From Vallitalea longa (lineage in GTDB: Bacteria > Bacillota > Clostridia > Lachnospirales > Vallitaleaceae), in contig NZ_BRLB01000004.1 in NCBI RefSeq assembly GCF_027923465.1, positions 1 to 64,000 of the forward strand: a stretch of DNA of 64,000 nt, read 5' to 3'. How positions within the stretch are numbered: position 1 is the first letter of the stretch; every line of letters begins with the position of its first letter. Shown here in pieces: positions 17,354 through 27,937 of this stretch. The notes under the pieces are model-generated. The model saw only the letters and a program-made list of their open reading frames with translations. It had not been told where the DNA came from and searched no databases. Made by a program: the position numbers and the translations under genes.

Positions 17354-17948
17354 AATTAAGATATGTGGTATAAAGAATATAGACGAAATTAATATAATAA
17401 ACGAATATCCAGTAAACTATATAGGATTTATTTTCGCACCTAGTAAAAGACAGGTAACACAAGAAATGGTAATGAAGCTTAGAGATAATGTCAGAAAAAA
17501 TATCAAAGCAGTAGGAGTATTTGTTGATGAAGAAGTTAGCCGTATTAATGAATTGGCAAGTACATGTAAATTGGATATTGTACAGTTGCACGGTAATGAG
17601 AATAATGAATATTGTAAGAAAATCAAATATCCAATATGGAAAAGTATCGCAGTCAGTAATAAGGAAAGTCTAGAGGCTATTGACTCATATAAGGGTATAG
17701 ATGGCATTTTATTGGATACCTATTATAAAGGTAAAAAAGGTGGTACAGGTAAGATATTCAATTGGCATCTTGTAAAAAACATCTCTAAACATAATAAAGT
17801 CATTTTGGCAGGTGGATTGAAACCTGAAAATATAATTGAAGCTGTAGATATAGTGAAACCTCAGATTATAGATGTAAATTCAGGGGTAGAAACTAATATA
17901 ATGAAAGATGAAAATAAAATCAAAGAATTATTTAATAAGTGGTATTAG
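17343..17948 (+). CDS. trpF: Phosphoribosylanthranilate isomerase
   Basis: 201 residues. The family opening KICGIKNIDEI with the catalytic Cys, then GFIFAPSKRQV, VQLHGNE, the catalytic Asp in LLDT, GGTGKIFNWHL, LAGGLKPENI and VDVNSGVE-type end are visible. It performs the Amadori rearrangement between the TrpD and TrpC steps. It starts inside the end of trpC; 123 bases then separate it from trpB, with no clear terminator. Confidence 0.95.
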   Translation: MIPEIKICGIKNIDEINIINEYPVNYIGFIFAPSKRQVTQEMVMKLRDNVRKNIKAVGVFVDEEVSRINELASTCKLDIVQLHGNENNEYCKKIKYPIWKSIAVSNKESLEAIDSYKGIDGILLDTYYKGKKGGTGKIFNWHLVKNISKHNKVILAGGLKPENIIEAVDIVKPQIIDVNSGVETNIMKDENKIKELFNKWY

Positions 17949-18071
17949 TAATAAATAGATAAAATTGAATATTTTATAGATAATATGTCGTTTCAGACTG
18001 TAGTGAATTAACTACTTGAATTGATAGTATGAAAAAATAATATTATGTAATAAAAATTTGGAGGTATTAGT

Positions 18072-19241
18072 ATGAATACAAAATTTGGAATATTCGGAGG
18101 ACAATATGTACCAGAAATATTAATGTATCCTCTAATAGAACTTGAAAAAGCATATGAAAAATATAGAGTAGATGAAGATTTCATTAAAGAATATAAATAT
18201 TACTTAAAAGAATACGTAGGAAGAAAATCTCCTCTATACTATGCAGAAACATTAACCAAAAAATTAAATGGAGCTAAGATATATCTGAAAAGGGAGGACC
18301 TTAATCATACAGGAGCCCATAAAATCAATAATGTAATAGGACAACTACTCCTTGCTAAGAGAATGGGAAAAACAAAAGTTATTGCTGAAACGGGAGCTGG
18401 ACAGCATGGAGTCGCAACAGCCACAGGAGCAGCACTATTCGGTATGGAATGTACAGTATTTATGGGAGAAGAAGATATAAAAAGGCAGAAACTTAATGTT
18501 TTCAAGATGAAGTTATTAGGCGCGAAAGTGCAGCCAGTAGTATCTGGAACAGGAACTTTGAAGGATGCTACTAATGAAGCCATTCGGGCGTGGGTAAGAT
18601 TGGTGGAGGATACTTTTTATGTTATTGGTTCTGTAGTAGGTCCTCATCCATATCCAACAATGGTTAGAGATTTCCAAAGAATAATCGGGGACGAAGCAAG
18701 AGAACAAATCTTGGAAAAAGAGAACAAACTTCCAAATGCTGTAATAGCTTGTGTTGGAGGAGGAAGCAATGCAGCAGGTATCTTCTATCCATTCATAGAA
18801 GATAAAGATGTAACATTAATAGGTGTTGAAGCAGGGGGAGAAGGCATCAATACAGGAAAACATGCAGCAGTATTATCAGAAGGTGCTAACGGGAAAGTTG
18901 GTGTACTTCATGGTATGAAAACTTATCTGTTAGCTGATGATGATGGTAATATAAAACCAGCTTTTTCAATATCAGCTGGATTAGATTATCCAGGAACAGG
19001 ACCAGAGCATTCGTATTTACACGAATCGGGTAGAGCAATATATGAGTCTGTTACAGACCAAGAAGCTGTTAGCGCATTTAGACTATTATCTGAAACAGAA
19101 GGTATAATACCAGCATTGGAAAGTTCTCATGCGGTGGCGTATGCTGTGAAAGTAGTTCCTAAGATGAACAAGGATGATATTGTAGTTATCAATGTATCCG
19201 GAAGAGGAGATAAAGATGTACAGACAATACTTGATTTCTAA
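18072..19241 (+). CDS. trpB: Tryptophan synthase beta chain
   Basis: 389 residues, ATG after GGAGG (18060-18064 region). It condenses indole with serine using PLP. The PLP lysine is in [13 protein letters not shown], the glycine-rich phosphate loop is [12 protein letters not shown], and the [10 protein letters not shown] start is typical of TrpB1 that pairs with TrpA. No truncation. Confidence 0.97.
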   Translation: MNTKFGIFGGQYVPEILMYPLIELEKAYEKYRVDEDFIKEYKYYLKEYVGRKSPLYYAETLTKKLNGAKIYLKREDLNHTGAHKINNVIGQLLLAKRMGKTKVIAETGAGQHGVATATGAALFGMECTVFMGEEDIKRQKLNVFKMKLLGAKVQPVVSGTGTLKDATNEAIRAWVRLVEDTFYVIGSVVGPHPYPTMVRDFQRIIGDEAREQILEKENKLPNAVIACVGGGSNAAGIFYPFIEDKDVTLIGVEAGGEGINTGKHAAVLSEGANGKVGVLHGMKTYLLADDDGNIKPAFSISAGLDYPGTGPEHSYLHESGRAIYESVTDQEAVSAFRLLSETEGIIPALESSHAVAYAVKVVPKMNKDDIVVINVSGRGDKDVQTILDF

Positions 19242-19367
19242 CAATTCATTATCATATCAGCATAAAAGATATATCATATGTGATATACACTATGATTAGA
19301 AACTAGAGAAGCTATATTTTGTAGAAATAAATATCTAAGATAAAATAAAGAAAACGGAGTTGAGAAA

Positions 19368-20141
19368 ATGAATAGAATCAATAAGAAATTTGAAAACTTA
19401 CAATTAAATAACCAAAAAGCATTTATTGGATATATAACAGCAGGTGACCCCAACCTTGATAAAACAGAAGAATTCGTATATGCATTAGAAGAAGGAGGTA
19501 CTCATATTGTTGAGCTTGGAATTCCTTTTTCTGATCCTCTAGCAGATGGACCAGTAATACAAGCAGCAGGACAAAGAGCACTTAACGCGGGTATTACTGT
19601 CGATAAGATATTTAGGTCTGTTATGAACATAAGGAAAAATACAGATGTACCTCTTGTTTTTCTAGTATATTATAATACTATCATAATATATGGAAAAGAA
19701 AGATTCATAAAGAGATGTGAAGAAACAGGTGTTGATGGATTAATAATTCCAGACTTACCTTTAGAAGAGAGAGATGAATTAACAGAGATAATGAATTATG
19801 AAAAACTATGCTTTATACCTCTAGTTGCGCCTACATCAAAAGATAGAATCAGTAAAATAGTTGAAGGTTGCAAAGGTTTTGTATACTGCGTGTCATCATT
19901 AGGTGTAACAGGAGAAAAATCCAACTTCTATAAAGACATAAAATCCTATCTACAAGATGTTAAGAAAAAATCAGATATACCTATAGCTGTAGGATTCGGA
20001 ATATCAAGTAAAGAGGATATAAAAAAATTGGAGAATGATGTAGATGGTGTCATAGTTGGTTCAGCTATAGTAAATGAAATTAGAGCTTCCAAAGGAGATA
20101 CAATAAAATTGAAAGAATATATAGCAGGTTTATGTGGTTGA
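19368..20141 (+). CDS. trpA: Tryptophan synthase alpha chain
   Basis: 257 residues, TIM barrel. It splits indole-glycerol phosphate to indole for TrpB. The catalytic Glu is in HIVELGIPFSDPLADGPVIQ, the catalytic Asp in LIIPDLPLEE, and the phosphate-binding loops are GFVYCVSSLGVTG and VGFGISSKED plus VDGVIVGSAIV. It is the last trp gene; 126 bases separate it from trpB. No strong terminator was found behind it; the next gene has its own consensus promoter. Confidence 0.96.
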   Translation: MNRINKKFENLQLNNQKAFIGYITAGDPNLDKTEEFVYALEEGGTHIVELGIPFSDPLADGPVIQAAGQRALNAGITVDKIFRSVMNIRKNTDVPLVFLVYYNTIIIYGKERFIKRCEETGVDGLIIPDLPLEERDELTEIMNYEKLCFIPLVAPTSKDRISKIVEGCKGFVYCVSSLGVTGEKSNFYKDIKSYLQDVKKKSDIPIAVGFGISSKEDIKKLENDVDGVIVGSAIVNEIRASKGDTIKLKEYIAGLCG

Positions 20142-20171
20142 TATAATAATAACTAAAAAAATGTATTATAA

Positions 20172-20200
20172 TTGACAGTCATCTGGATTGAATTTATAAT
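20172..20200 (+). promoter_or_regulatory. Consensus promoter of the LRR/SLH protein gene
   Basis: Perfect TTGACA (20172-20177), 17-base spacer, perfect TATAAT (20195-20200). Transcription would start near 20207, between this box and the ribosome site AAGGAGG at 20225-20231. Confidence 0.85.
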
Positions 20201-20237
20201 GGTGTTATTAGGAAAATTTATTATAAGGAGGACTAAT

Positions 20238-22904
20238 ATGGTAAAAAACAAAGAAATTAGTCGTTTAATATATGTGATTTTGACGACTATTATAATACTT
20301 TGTGGTATGAAACTTACAATAGTAGCAGATGACGAAGATTTAATTATTGAATTCCCTGATAGTAATTTAAAAAATGCATTGATTGAAATCGGGGTAGATA
20401 CTGATGAAGATGGTGAGATAACACGTGGTGAAATGTTAGCATGTAAAAGTGATAGCATCAATTATGATAAGTGTCTTGATGATTTTGATTTAGAAGATAA
20501 AGGGATAACTGATTTAACAGGGTTAGAATATGCTGAGAATATAACTTATCTGAACCTAAATAAAAATGATATCAAAGATTTAAGTCCAATAAGTAAACTA
20601 AAGGAATTAGGTATTCTAACGTTGAATAATTGTGATCTTAGTAATGTGGATATAAATCCAATCATGCAATTAAACAAATTGAAAATATTATCTTTAACTA
20701 ATTGTAATATTGATGATTTGAGTGCTTTTGAACATGCAGCATTTTCAACTGAATTAATATCATTGGAGTTGAGCTTCAATTATATAAAAGATATTAGTCC
20801 TCTAAAAAATTTAATTGCGATGAGAGAAATATTTTTTATAGCTGATCAAATAGAAGATATAAGTGCTTTGGAAAATATGGACCGTTTGTATCAGGTCAGT
20901 TTTCATGCTAATAATGTAAGAGAAATAGATTCTTTAAAGAATAAGACGGTATTAGCATATTTGAATTTGGAAGATAATGATATTGAAGACATTAGCCCTA
21001 TAGAATCATCAGTTAAATTAATTAATGCTAATTTAGCTGGTAATAGAATCAAGAATATCGCTCCATTAAAAAACATGAAGGAAATGACTTACGTTGAACT
21101 TTCTGATAATGAGATAGAAGATATAACTCTATTAAAGGATCTAGTTAGTTTAGATTGCATAGGCTTGATGAATAATAAAATAACTGATATCAGCCCATTA
21201 GCAGATATATCCAATCTTACTGAAATTATTATAGATAATAACGATATTGAAGACATAAGCAGTTTAGAAAGATTAAATAATCTTTCTTACTTGAGTATAG
21301 AAAATAATAACATTAGTGATATTAGTGCTTTAGCTAATCTTACCAATCTTAAAAAACTTTATATATTAGGAAATGATATTACGGATTTAAGTCCCATCAA
21401 AGGATTGGATTTAGAGAAGATAGATATGACAGAAGAACATATTGCTGAACTCTCACTTTCTGGTGTAGAAGATGGAAAAGTTTATGATAGAGATGTTATG
21501 GTTACATTTGAAGGTGGTACAGGAACTTATTGCCCAGTTATAGAAGGTGGAAGAAACAATCCCAATATAATACTTTATAGCGGTGACAAATTTACTAATA
21601 ACGGTTCTTATATTGTTAGGGTTACACATATTACAGGTAAAGAAATAACAGTTGAATTTACAATTGATAAAAATACAAAAAAAGAACAGGAGAAACCTAT
21701 ACAAGAAATAGAAGAAACTAAGGTAATTGTTCACGACTGTAATTTACCAATATTGGGTGTTATTGATGATAATGTCTATAATAGTCCAGTCACAATCTTT
21801 TTTGAAGGAACAGGAGAACTAAACGGAAATTTAATTTCTAATGGTGAGCGTATAGAAGATAATGGTGATTATACTTTAAAGGTAACAAAAGATAATAAGT
21901 ATAGGAAACTGAACTTCTCTATAAAAAAACAGCTTCATGAACAATTGTTATTTGGAGAAACACAAGGTTCAACTCCAAGTGAATGGGCAAAAGAAACGAT
22001 TAAAGAAGCTTATGAAAAAGGTTTACTATTTGATAATGTAACAAAAGAGTATAAGGATTCAATTACACGTAAAGATTTTTGTAACTTGATGGTGAAGCTT
22101 TTTGAGAAGAAAAACATGGAGATTGTTGAACCAGCACCAATGGATACTTTTATTGATACTCAAGATAAAGGAATTTTACAAGCGTATCAGCTTAATATTA
22201 TAAACGGTATAGGTGAAAAAATATTTGATCCAATGGGAACACTGACACGTGAACAAATGGCGGTTATTGCAGACAAGTTTTTATGTATTAGTTATGATAA
22301 ATATGATCATAAAAATATAGTTTTTTTCAACGATGAACAAAATATATCAACTTGGGCTATTGAAGCAGTTAATAGGTTAACAGGTAATAACGTATTAAAT
22401 GGTGTAGGCAATAATATGTTTGCACCTAAAAAAGAAGTAACTAAAGAGCAAGCAATAGCAATGATATATAAACTATATAAAATGAATGAATTTGGTTTAA
22501 TACATAGCAGTGAAGATTATTCCATCTATATAAAGAAATATGGTGATGAATATATGACATTAATGACGAATAATAATTCGATTACGTTACCACCATATAG
22601 TGCCATATATTTATATAATGGAATGTCCGATACATCTTTTGAAGAAGAAATTGATATTGATGATAAGGGAAATATTGTTCTAGCTAATTACACTAATCAA
22701 TATATGATTTTTGAACCACTAACATTAGAGTATCCTATAATTTATAGAACTGAAAATAAAGAAGGACCATACATTAGAACTGCTATAATCGATCCGACAT
22801 ATAATAAAGAGGAAGGAAATGAAGAATTTTATTGGGCTATGGATTATATTAGACTCATAACAAATTGGCAGGATGTTAGAACAGGTTTATATTATGATAA
22901 ATAA
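20238..22904 (+). CDS. Secreted leucine-rich-repeat protein with S-layer homology domains
   Basis: 888 residues from ATG 20238, seven bases after AAGGAGG; an open frame continues upstream to 20172 but runs into the promoter, so that start is wrong. Residues about 8-30 (LIYVILTTIIILCGMKLTIVA) form a signal peptide or anchor. Roughly 14 internalin-like 22-residue repeats of the type L..N.I.DISPL occupy about 85-400. Two similar beta-rich domains follow (about 405-480 and 495-575, each ending in a GDYTLKVT-like strand). Three S-layer homology motifs follow (about 590-760; WAKETIKEAYEKGLL and TREQMAVIADKFL), then a unique tail of about 125 residues. It should be displayed on the cell wall and bind a protein or glycan partner that is not known. 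Confidence 0.85.
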   Translation: MVKNKEISRLIYVILTTIIILCGMKLTIVADDEDLIIEFPDSNLKNALIEIGVDTDEDGEITRGEMLACKSDSINYDKCLDDFDLEDKGITDLTGLEYAENITYLNLNKNDIKDLSPISKLKELGILTLNNCDLSNVDINPIMQLNKLKILSLTNCNIDDLSAFEHAAFSTELISLELSFNYIKDISPLKNLIAMREIFFIADQIEDISALENMDRLYQVSFHANNVREIDSLKNKTVLAYLNLEDNDIEDISPIESSVKLINANLAGNRIKNIAPLKNMKEMTYVELSDNEIEDITLLKDLVSLDCIGLMNNKITDISPLADISNLTEIIIDNNDIEDISSLERLNNLSYLSIENNNISDISALANLTNLKKLYILGNDITDLSPIKGLDLEKIDMTEEHIAELSLSGVEDGKVYDRDVMVTFEGGTGTYCPVIEGGRNNPNIILYSGDKFTNNGSYIVRVTHITGKEITVEFTIDKNTKKEQEKPIQEIEETKVIVHDCNLPILGVIDDNVYNSPVTIFFEGTGELNGNLISNGERIEDNGDYTLKVTKDNKYRKLNFSIKKQLHEQLLFGETQGSTPSEWAKETIKEAYEKGLLFDNVTKEYKDSITRKDFCNLMVKLFEKKNMEIVEPAPMDTFIDTQDKGILQAYQLNIINGIGEKIFDPMGTLTREQMAVIADKFLCISYDKYDHKNIVFFNDEQNISTWAIEAVNRLTGNNVLNGVGNNMFAPKKEVTKEQAIAMIYKLYKMNEFGLIHSSEDYSIYIKKYGDEYMTLMTNNNSITLPPYSAIYLYNGMSDTSFEEEIDIDDKGNIVLANYTNQYMIFEPLTLEYPIIYRTENKEGPYIRTAIIDPTYNKEEGNEEFYWAMDYIRLITNWQDVRTGLYYDK

Positions 22905-22977
22905 AATTAAATGTTGAAAGTTCCATACTACATATTACATAGTTTATAGAAAAAAACATACAAAAATGAAAAAGTAC

Positions 22978-23006
22978 TTGACAAAAGTATTATAAACTAA
23001 TAAACT
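22978..23006 (+). promoter_or_regulatory. hisS promoter
   Basis: TTGACA at 22978-22983, 17-base spacer, TAAACT at 23001-23006. It places the transcript start about 30 bases before the T-box. Confidence 0.65.
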
Positions 23007-23040
23007 GTAAGAAACTATTTTTATAAAATTATGTAAAATC

Positions 23041-23297
23041 GTTGACGAGGAAAAGTAAATTATTACCACCTATTCAGAGAGAGAAACCTTTAGCTGGAAA
23101 GTTTCTTATAGACAGTAATCGAAAGACACCTCTAAGTGATTCATTGAAAGATAAATTCAAGTAAATGAGTACGGTTAATCACCGTTAATGGATTCAGAGC
23201 GGAAACTAGAATTGTTTCTATTAGGGTGGTACCGCGGAATGCATATGGCTATATACATCTCGTCCCTGACTATTAAGTCAGTGACGGGATTTTTTAG
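23041..23297 (+). promoter_or_regulatory. T-box leader of hisS (tRNA-His responsive)
   Basis: The 5' part GACGAGGAAAAGTA, Stem I, and AGAGAGAGAAACC...GCTGGAAAG are present. The canonical antiterminator AGGGTGGTACCGCGG occurs at 23223-23237. The terminator stem pairs TCTCGTCCCTGAC (23258-23270) with GTCAGTGACGGGA (23277-23289), followed by six T. A CAC (His) triplet at 23127-23129 lies where the specifier is expected, consistent with the gene downstream. Uncharged tRNA-His should prevent termination. Confidence 0.9.
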
Positions 23298-23382
23298 TAT
23301 ATTTAATTATAGCTATTATACTTGAAATCTTAACTATAATATAATTTTTAATAAAAATAAGAAGAAAAAGGAGGTTTTGAAT

Positions 23383-24645
23383 ATGTTAACAAATGCACCG
23401 AGAGGAACTAAAGATATATATGGTAGTTATATGAATACTTGGAAAAAGCTCGAAAATACAGTAAATGAAATATGTACTAATTTTGGTTTTAACGAAATCA
23501 GGACTCCTATATTTGAACATACAGAGTTATTTCAAAGAGGTGTCGGAGAAACTACTGATATCGTTCAAAAAGAAATGTATAGTTTTACTGATAAAGGTAA
23601 AAGAAATATTACATTGAAACCCGAGGGAACAGCAGGTGTAGTAAGAGCTTATCTAGAGAGAAAAATGTATGCTGATGCACAACCTACAAAACTATTTTAT
23701 TTAACACCAGCTTTTAGATATGAACGACCTCAGGCCGGAAGATATCGTCAATTCCACCAATTTGGTGTAGAACTCTTTGGTTCTGATAAACCTACTGCTG
23801 ATGCAGAAGTTATTTCACTAGCAGCTAATTTACTTAAAAATCTAGGTATAAATAATGTAGAACTTCATATCAACAGCTTAGGTGGTCCAGAATGTAGGAA
23901 GAAATATAATACAATATTAAAAGAATTTTTAAGTGAAAATATAGATTCGTTATGTCCTACTTGTAAAGAAAGATATGAGAAGAATCCTTTAAGAATTTTG
24001 GATTGTAAAAATGAGAGCTGTCATGCCCTATTAAAAGATGCTCCTTTCGCTAAAGATAATCTTGGAACTGAATGTAAGGAACATTTTGAAGAATTACTTA
24101 GTCTATTGGATGCTATGGGAATTGAATATGTAGTTGATCCATGGATTGTTAGAGGATTAGATTATTACACTAGAACAGTATTTGAATTCATATCAAACGA
24201 TATAGGTGCTCAAGGAACTGTATGTGGTGGTGGAAGATATGATAAACTTGTAGAAGAATGTGGAGGAGCACCAACACCAGCGGTTGGTTTGGCGGCAGGT
24301 ATAGAAAGATTGATTATGACTATGGAAGCTGCCAATGGTCCTGACGAATATAAACCTGAATGTGATATCTATTTAGGTTATGTTGGAGAAAATGCCAAAA
24401 AAACAACTTTTGCTCTTGTTAATGAATTAAGGAAAAATGACATCTATGCAGAAACAGATTTGATGAATAGAAGTGTTAAGGCACAGATGAAATATGCTAA
24501 TAAGATAGGATCCAAGTATTCAACTATAATTGGTGATAATGAGTTGGAAGAGAACTCTGTAATAATTAAGAATATGGAGACTAGGGAACAAACCAATCTT
24601 ACTATTAAAGAAATAGTTAAATTCATGAAACAAAATCTTCAATAA
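23383..24645 (+). CDS. hisS: Histidyl-tRNA synthetase
   Basis: 420 residues from ATG 23383, eight bases after AAGGAGG; an in-frame TTG at 23377 is too close to the ribosome site. A class II synthetase: motif 1 region APRGTKDIYG, motif 2 FRYERPQAGRYRQFHQFG, the histidine-specific LDYYTRTVFEF and GGGRYDKLVEECGG, and motif 3 AVGLAAGIERLIM. The C-terminal anticodon-binding domain is about 325-420. An insertion with CPTCKERY and CKNESC has four cysteines that could bind a metal, a form seen in Clostridia. It lies behind a T-box and 145 bases before aspS. Confidence 0.97.
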   Translation: MLTNAPRGTKDIYGSYMNTWKKLENTVNEICTNFGFNEIRTPIFEHTELFQRGVGETTDIVQKEMYSFTDKGKRNITLKPEGTAGVVRAYLERKMYADAQPTKLFYLTPAFRYERPQAGRYRQFHQFGVELFGSDKPTADAEVISLAANLLKNLGINNVELHINSLGGPECRKKYNTILKEFLSENIDSLCPTCKERYEKNPLRILDCKNESCHALLKDAPFAKDNLGTECKEHFEELLSLLDAMGIEYVVDPWIVRGLDYYTRTVFEFISNDIGAQGTVCGGGRYDKLVEECGGAPTPAVGLAAGIERLIMTMEAANGPDEYKPECDIYLGYVGENAKKTTFALVNELRKNDIYAETDLMNRSVKAQMKYANKIGSKYSTIIGDNELEENSVIIKNMETREQTNLTIKEIVKFMKQNLQ

Positions 24646-24790
24646 AGAACAGATTATGAATTTATTATAAGACAACAAAAACTTATTTGCATACAGCAAT
24701 ACTAAAAAACTGGATTTTACTTTTTAATAAAAGTCAAATAGTAACAGAAAATTAGTCATAGAACTTTAACAAAATAAAGGAGGTTGCAAC

Positions 24791-26584
24791 ATGAGTGAAT
24801 CAATGCAAGGATTGAAACGATCGAATAAATGCACAGAGGTAAGTGCTAAGAATATTGATGAAAAAGTAACTGTAATGGGATGGGTTCAGAAGAGAAGAGA
24901 CTTAGGTGGTCTTATTTTCATAGACCTTAGAGATAGAACAGGATTACTTCAAATAGTATTTGATGCAAGTACTATTGGAGACGAAGGATTCAAAAAAGCT
25001 GAAAAACTAAGAAGTGAATTCGTAATTGCTGTAGAAGGGATTATTGAGAGCCGTTCAGAAGAAACTATTAATCCTAATTTAGAAACTGGTGATATTGAAG
25101 TAAGAGCTAATTCACTTAGAATCTTATCAGAGGCAGAGACACCACCTTTCCAAATTGAAGAAAACAGTAATGTAAAAGAGGACTTAAGATTAAAATATCG
25201 TTATCTTGACCTAAGAAGACCAGATTTACAAAAAAACCTTATCATGAGACATAAGGTAGCTATGATAACTAGAGAATTTTTAAGTAATGAAGAGTTTCTA
25301 GAAATAGAAACACCTATGCTTACTAAGAGTACACCAGAAGGTGCAAGAGATTATTTAGTACCAAGCAGGGTTCATCCAGGTAATTTTTATGCATTACCTC
25401 AATCACCACAGATATTTAAACAATTATTAATGTTATCTGGTTATGACAGATACTTCCAGATTGTTAAATGCTTTAGAGATGAAGACCTTAGAGCAGACAG
25501 ACAGCCAGAATTTACACAAATCGATATGGAATTATCATTTGTTGACCAGGAAAAAGTTATAGAAATAAATGAGAGACTCATGAAAAAACTTTTCAAAGAA
25601 GTCTTGGACGTAGAAGTTGAAATTCCAATGCAAAGATTGACTTACAAAGAGGCTATGGATAGATTCGGTTCTGATAAACCAGACCTTAGATTTGGAATTG
25701 AGTTAGTAGACTTATCTGAGATAGTAAAAGATTGCGGATTCAAAGTATTCTCTGGAACAGTTGAAAATGGCGGAAGTGTCAGAGGTATTAATGCTGAAGG
25801 ATTAGGTAATCTTCCAAGAAGACAAATCGATGCTTTAGGCGAATTAGCTAAGACATACGGAGCTAAAGGTATGGCATGGATTGTAATAAATGAAGATGGT
25901 ACTTACAAATCAGCTATTACTAAATTCTTAAAAGATGAAGAAGTAGAGAATATGGTAAAAGCTATGAATGGTAAACCAGGAGACTTATTACTATTCTGTG
26001 CTGATTCTAATGATGTTGTGTATAGTACACTTGGTAACTTAAGACTTGAGATTGGTAGAAGACTCAACCTTCTTGACGATTCAGTATTTAGATTTGCATG
26101 GGTTACAGAATTCCCATTACTTGAATGGAACAAAGAACATAAGAGATATACTGCTATGCATCATCCATTCACAATGCCTATGGAAGAAGATCTACAATAT
26201 CTAGAATCTGATCCTGGTAGAGTTAGAGCTATTGCATATGATATGGTTCTTAATGGATGTGAACTTGGTGGAGGTAGTATAAGAATCCATCAAAGAGATA
26301 TTCAAGAAAAAATGTTTGCAGCACTTGGTTTCAGTAAAGAAGATTCTTATGAAAGATTTGGTTTCTTATTGAATGCATTTAAATACGGGGTACCACCACA
26401 TGGCGGATTAGCTTATGGGCTAGATAGAATTGTAATGCTTATGACACACTCCGATAGTATAAGAGACGTAATTGCATTCCCTAAAGTAAAAGATGCTTCT
26501 TGTCCAATGACAGATGCTCCAGGTACAGTTGATGATAAGCAATTACATGAGCTAGGACTTAAAATTGATACAATCGAGATATAG
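24791..26584 (+). CDS. aspS: Aspartyl-tRNA synthetase
   Basis: 597 residues, the bacterial type. The N-terminal OB-fold anticodon domain has [21 protein letters not shown]. The class II core has [38 protein letters not shown] (motif 2), the GAD insertion domain (about 280-410), MHHPFTMP and the C-terminal [13 protein letters not shown] (motif 3). No T-box or other leader was seen in the 145-base gap before it, so it may be read from the hisS promoter. AAAGGAGG at 24776-24783 precedes the ATG. The gene order hisS-aspS is widely conserved in Firmicutes. Confidence 0.97.
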   Translation: MSESMQGLKRSNKCTEVSAKNIDEKVTVMGWVQKRRDLGGLIFIDLRDRTGLLQIVFDASTIGDEGFKKAEKLRSEFVIAVEGIIESRSEETINPNLETGDIEVRANSLRILSEAETPPFQIEENSNVKEDLRLKYRYLDLRRPDLQKNLIMRHKVAMITREFLSNEEFLEIETPMLTKSTPEGARDYLVPSRVHPGNFYALPQSPQIFKQLLMLSGYDRYFQIVKCFRDEDLRADRQPEFTQIDMELSFVDQEKVIEINERLMKKLFKEVLDVEVEIPMQRLTYKEAMDRFGSDKPDLRFGIELVDLSEIVKDCGFKVFSGTVENGGSVRGINAEGLGNLPRRQIDALGELAKTYGAKGMAWIVINEDGTYKSAITKFLKDEEVENMVKAMNGKPGDLLLFCADSNDVVYSTLGNLRLEIGRRLNLLDDSVFRFAWVTEFPLLEWNKEHKRYTAMHHPFTMPMEEDLQYLESDPGRVRAIAYDMVLNGCELGGGSIRIHQRDIQEKMFAALGFSKEDSYERFGFLLNAFKYGVPPHGGLAYGLDRIVMLMTHSDSIRDVIAFPKVKDASCPMTDAPGTVDDKQLHELGLKIDTIEI

Positions 26585-26628
26585 TGTTAAATAACATATT
26601 TGATTTAACTTAATATAATTAAACAGAT

Positions 26629-26672
26629 ATCCCTGTATACTTATTTTAATTAATAGTATACGGGGATTTTAT
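26629..26672 (+). terminator. Terminator after aspS
   Basis: ATCCCTGTATACT (26629-26641) pairs with AGTATACGGGGAT (26655-26667) with one G-U pair, followed by a T-rich run. Confidence 0.85.
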
Positions 26673-26815
26673 TGGTTATATGAAACATAATGAGTTATAG
26701 GACTATCAAGCCTATGCTTAATGATGGTAATCAATTTCAATTGACTATAGAATCTAATCTTATAAACAATATAAGATGAAATCTAATATAGATGATAAAT
26801 ACTATATTAGAAATG

Positions 26816-27646
26816 TCATATCTTCAGTTTTCTATAAAGAGATGGTGAAAAATTGGTCTGACTCTTAAATATCTCAGAAAAATAATTCTGACTTGAAAAG
26901 CCTAGATTGTAACTTATCTCTTTTATTGACATATTAGTGCAGGTTAACAGAGATTTGGCTATAGTTATCTTTTTATGAATAATGTATTGAAGAGGAGTCA
27001 TGTTGAAGTATTCTTTGAATATCTCTATGAAATAGTTGTTACTGAAACCAGCCAAATCAGCTAATTCTTTAACTGTAATGTTTTTATTAATATTTTTTTC
27101 GATGTATTCATTTATAACGTACATATCTCTAGATGTCTGATTGTTTTTCAAATAAATATTGTTACAAGAACTATTTATATATTCGTGTATCAACTCATAT
27201 AATTTAGAATTATAATATAAAGAATTCCCTACATATTCTTTGTTGTATGCTTCTAACATTGATTCGAAAATATCAATGGTATAGGGAATATCTTTACATT
27301 TAATTTTAGTAGGTATATTTATAATGTCAAATAATGTATTTTCTCCTATTTGTGCTGTAAAGTGGCACCAATATTTTATTGCGGTTTTACAATTATATAT
27401 ATTGAAGGATTGTATAGTATGTCCTGGGAAATAATATAACTCACCTTTATTGACAACGAAATCAATGTCATCGTATTGTAGCCAAATGCTTCCATCTACA
27501 ACAAGTCCGATACTATCATATTCAAATACATAATTTCTACTGGACCAAAGATGATCACAAACGAGATGACCACAATTCTTAAGATTTGGTTTAACATTCT
27601 CAAATATTCCATTTAATATTCTGGTATGACTTATTGCTTTATCCAA
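26816..27646 (-). CDS. AraC-family transcriptional regulator with cupin-like sensor domain
   Basis: 276 residues if it starts at the TTG at 27646, five bases after GAGGTGA; a GTG three codons earlier (27655) overlaps that ribosome site. The N-terminal half (about 1-150) is a beta-rich AraC sensor with the typical GELYYFPGHTIQSF turn. The two C-terminal helix-turn-helix motifs are VKELADLAGFSNNYFIEIFK (about 190-210) and IKEISYNLGFSSQNYFSEIF (about 240-260). It is divergent from the URO-D-fold gene at 27938 and very likely controls it. The inducer is unknown but AraC proteins of this type usually sense sugars. Confidence 0.85.
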   Translation of the reverse strand: MDKAISHTRILNGIFENVKPNLKNCGHLVCDHLWSSRNYVFEYDSIGLVVDGSIWLQYDDIDFVVNKGELYYFPGHTIQSFNIYNCKTAIKYWCHFTAQIGENTLFDIINIPTKIKCKDIPYTIDIFESMLEAYNKEYVGNSLYYNSKLYELIHEYINSSCNNIYLKNNQTSRDMYVINEYIEKNINKNITVKELADLAGFSNNYFIEIFKEYFNMTPLQYIIHKKITIAKSLLTCTNMSIKEISYNLGFSSQNYFSEIFKSQTNFSPSLYRKLKI

Positions 27647-27769
27647 AATATTCACCTCACAAGTTATTATAGAAAGAGTATAGGTTTTTTTTTGATATTA
27701 GTCAATAGTCATTCATTAAGGAATAACTGAATTTTGTTTAAAAACATATTGATTTTACCTATATAAAAA

Positions 27770-27790
27770 ATTATATGTATGACATATAAT
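27770..27790. promoter_or_regulatory. Inverted repeat in the AraC / URO-D-fold divergent region
   Basis: ATTATATG and CATATAAT flank a five-base TATGA spacer, a perfect 8-bp inverted repeat in the 291-base divergent intergenic region. It may be a regulator site; in such AT-rich DNA chance is possible. Confidence 0.35.
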
Positions 27791-27937
27791 TGAATAAGAT
27801 ATACAAATAAACCATTAACTCAATTTTACAATATAACCTTATGGAGATAATTAATAAAAAGGTAGGGTTGAGTGTTAAGATTATTAATTTTACATAATGA
27901 TACATGTAACTATGAATATCATATAGGAGGTTTTACT

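Noticed and set aside
20172-20237. A 22-residue N-terminal extension of the LRR/SLH protein
   Set aside because: The extension begins in the TTGACA box and covers the TATAAT; the ribosome site AAGGAGG lies inside it, before ATG 20238.
24646-24790. A T-box before aspS
   Set aside because: No AGGGTGG-type antiterminator, specifier loop or terminator was seen in the 145-base gap.
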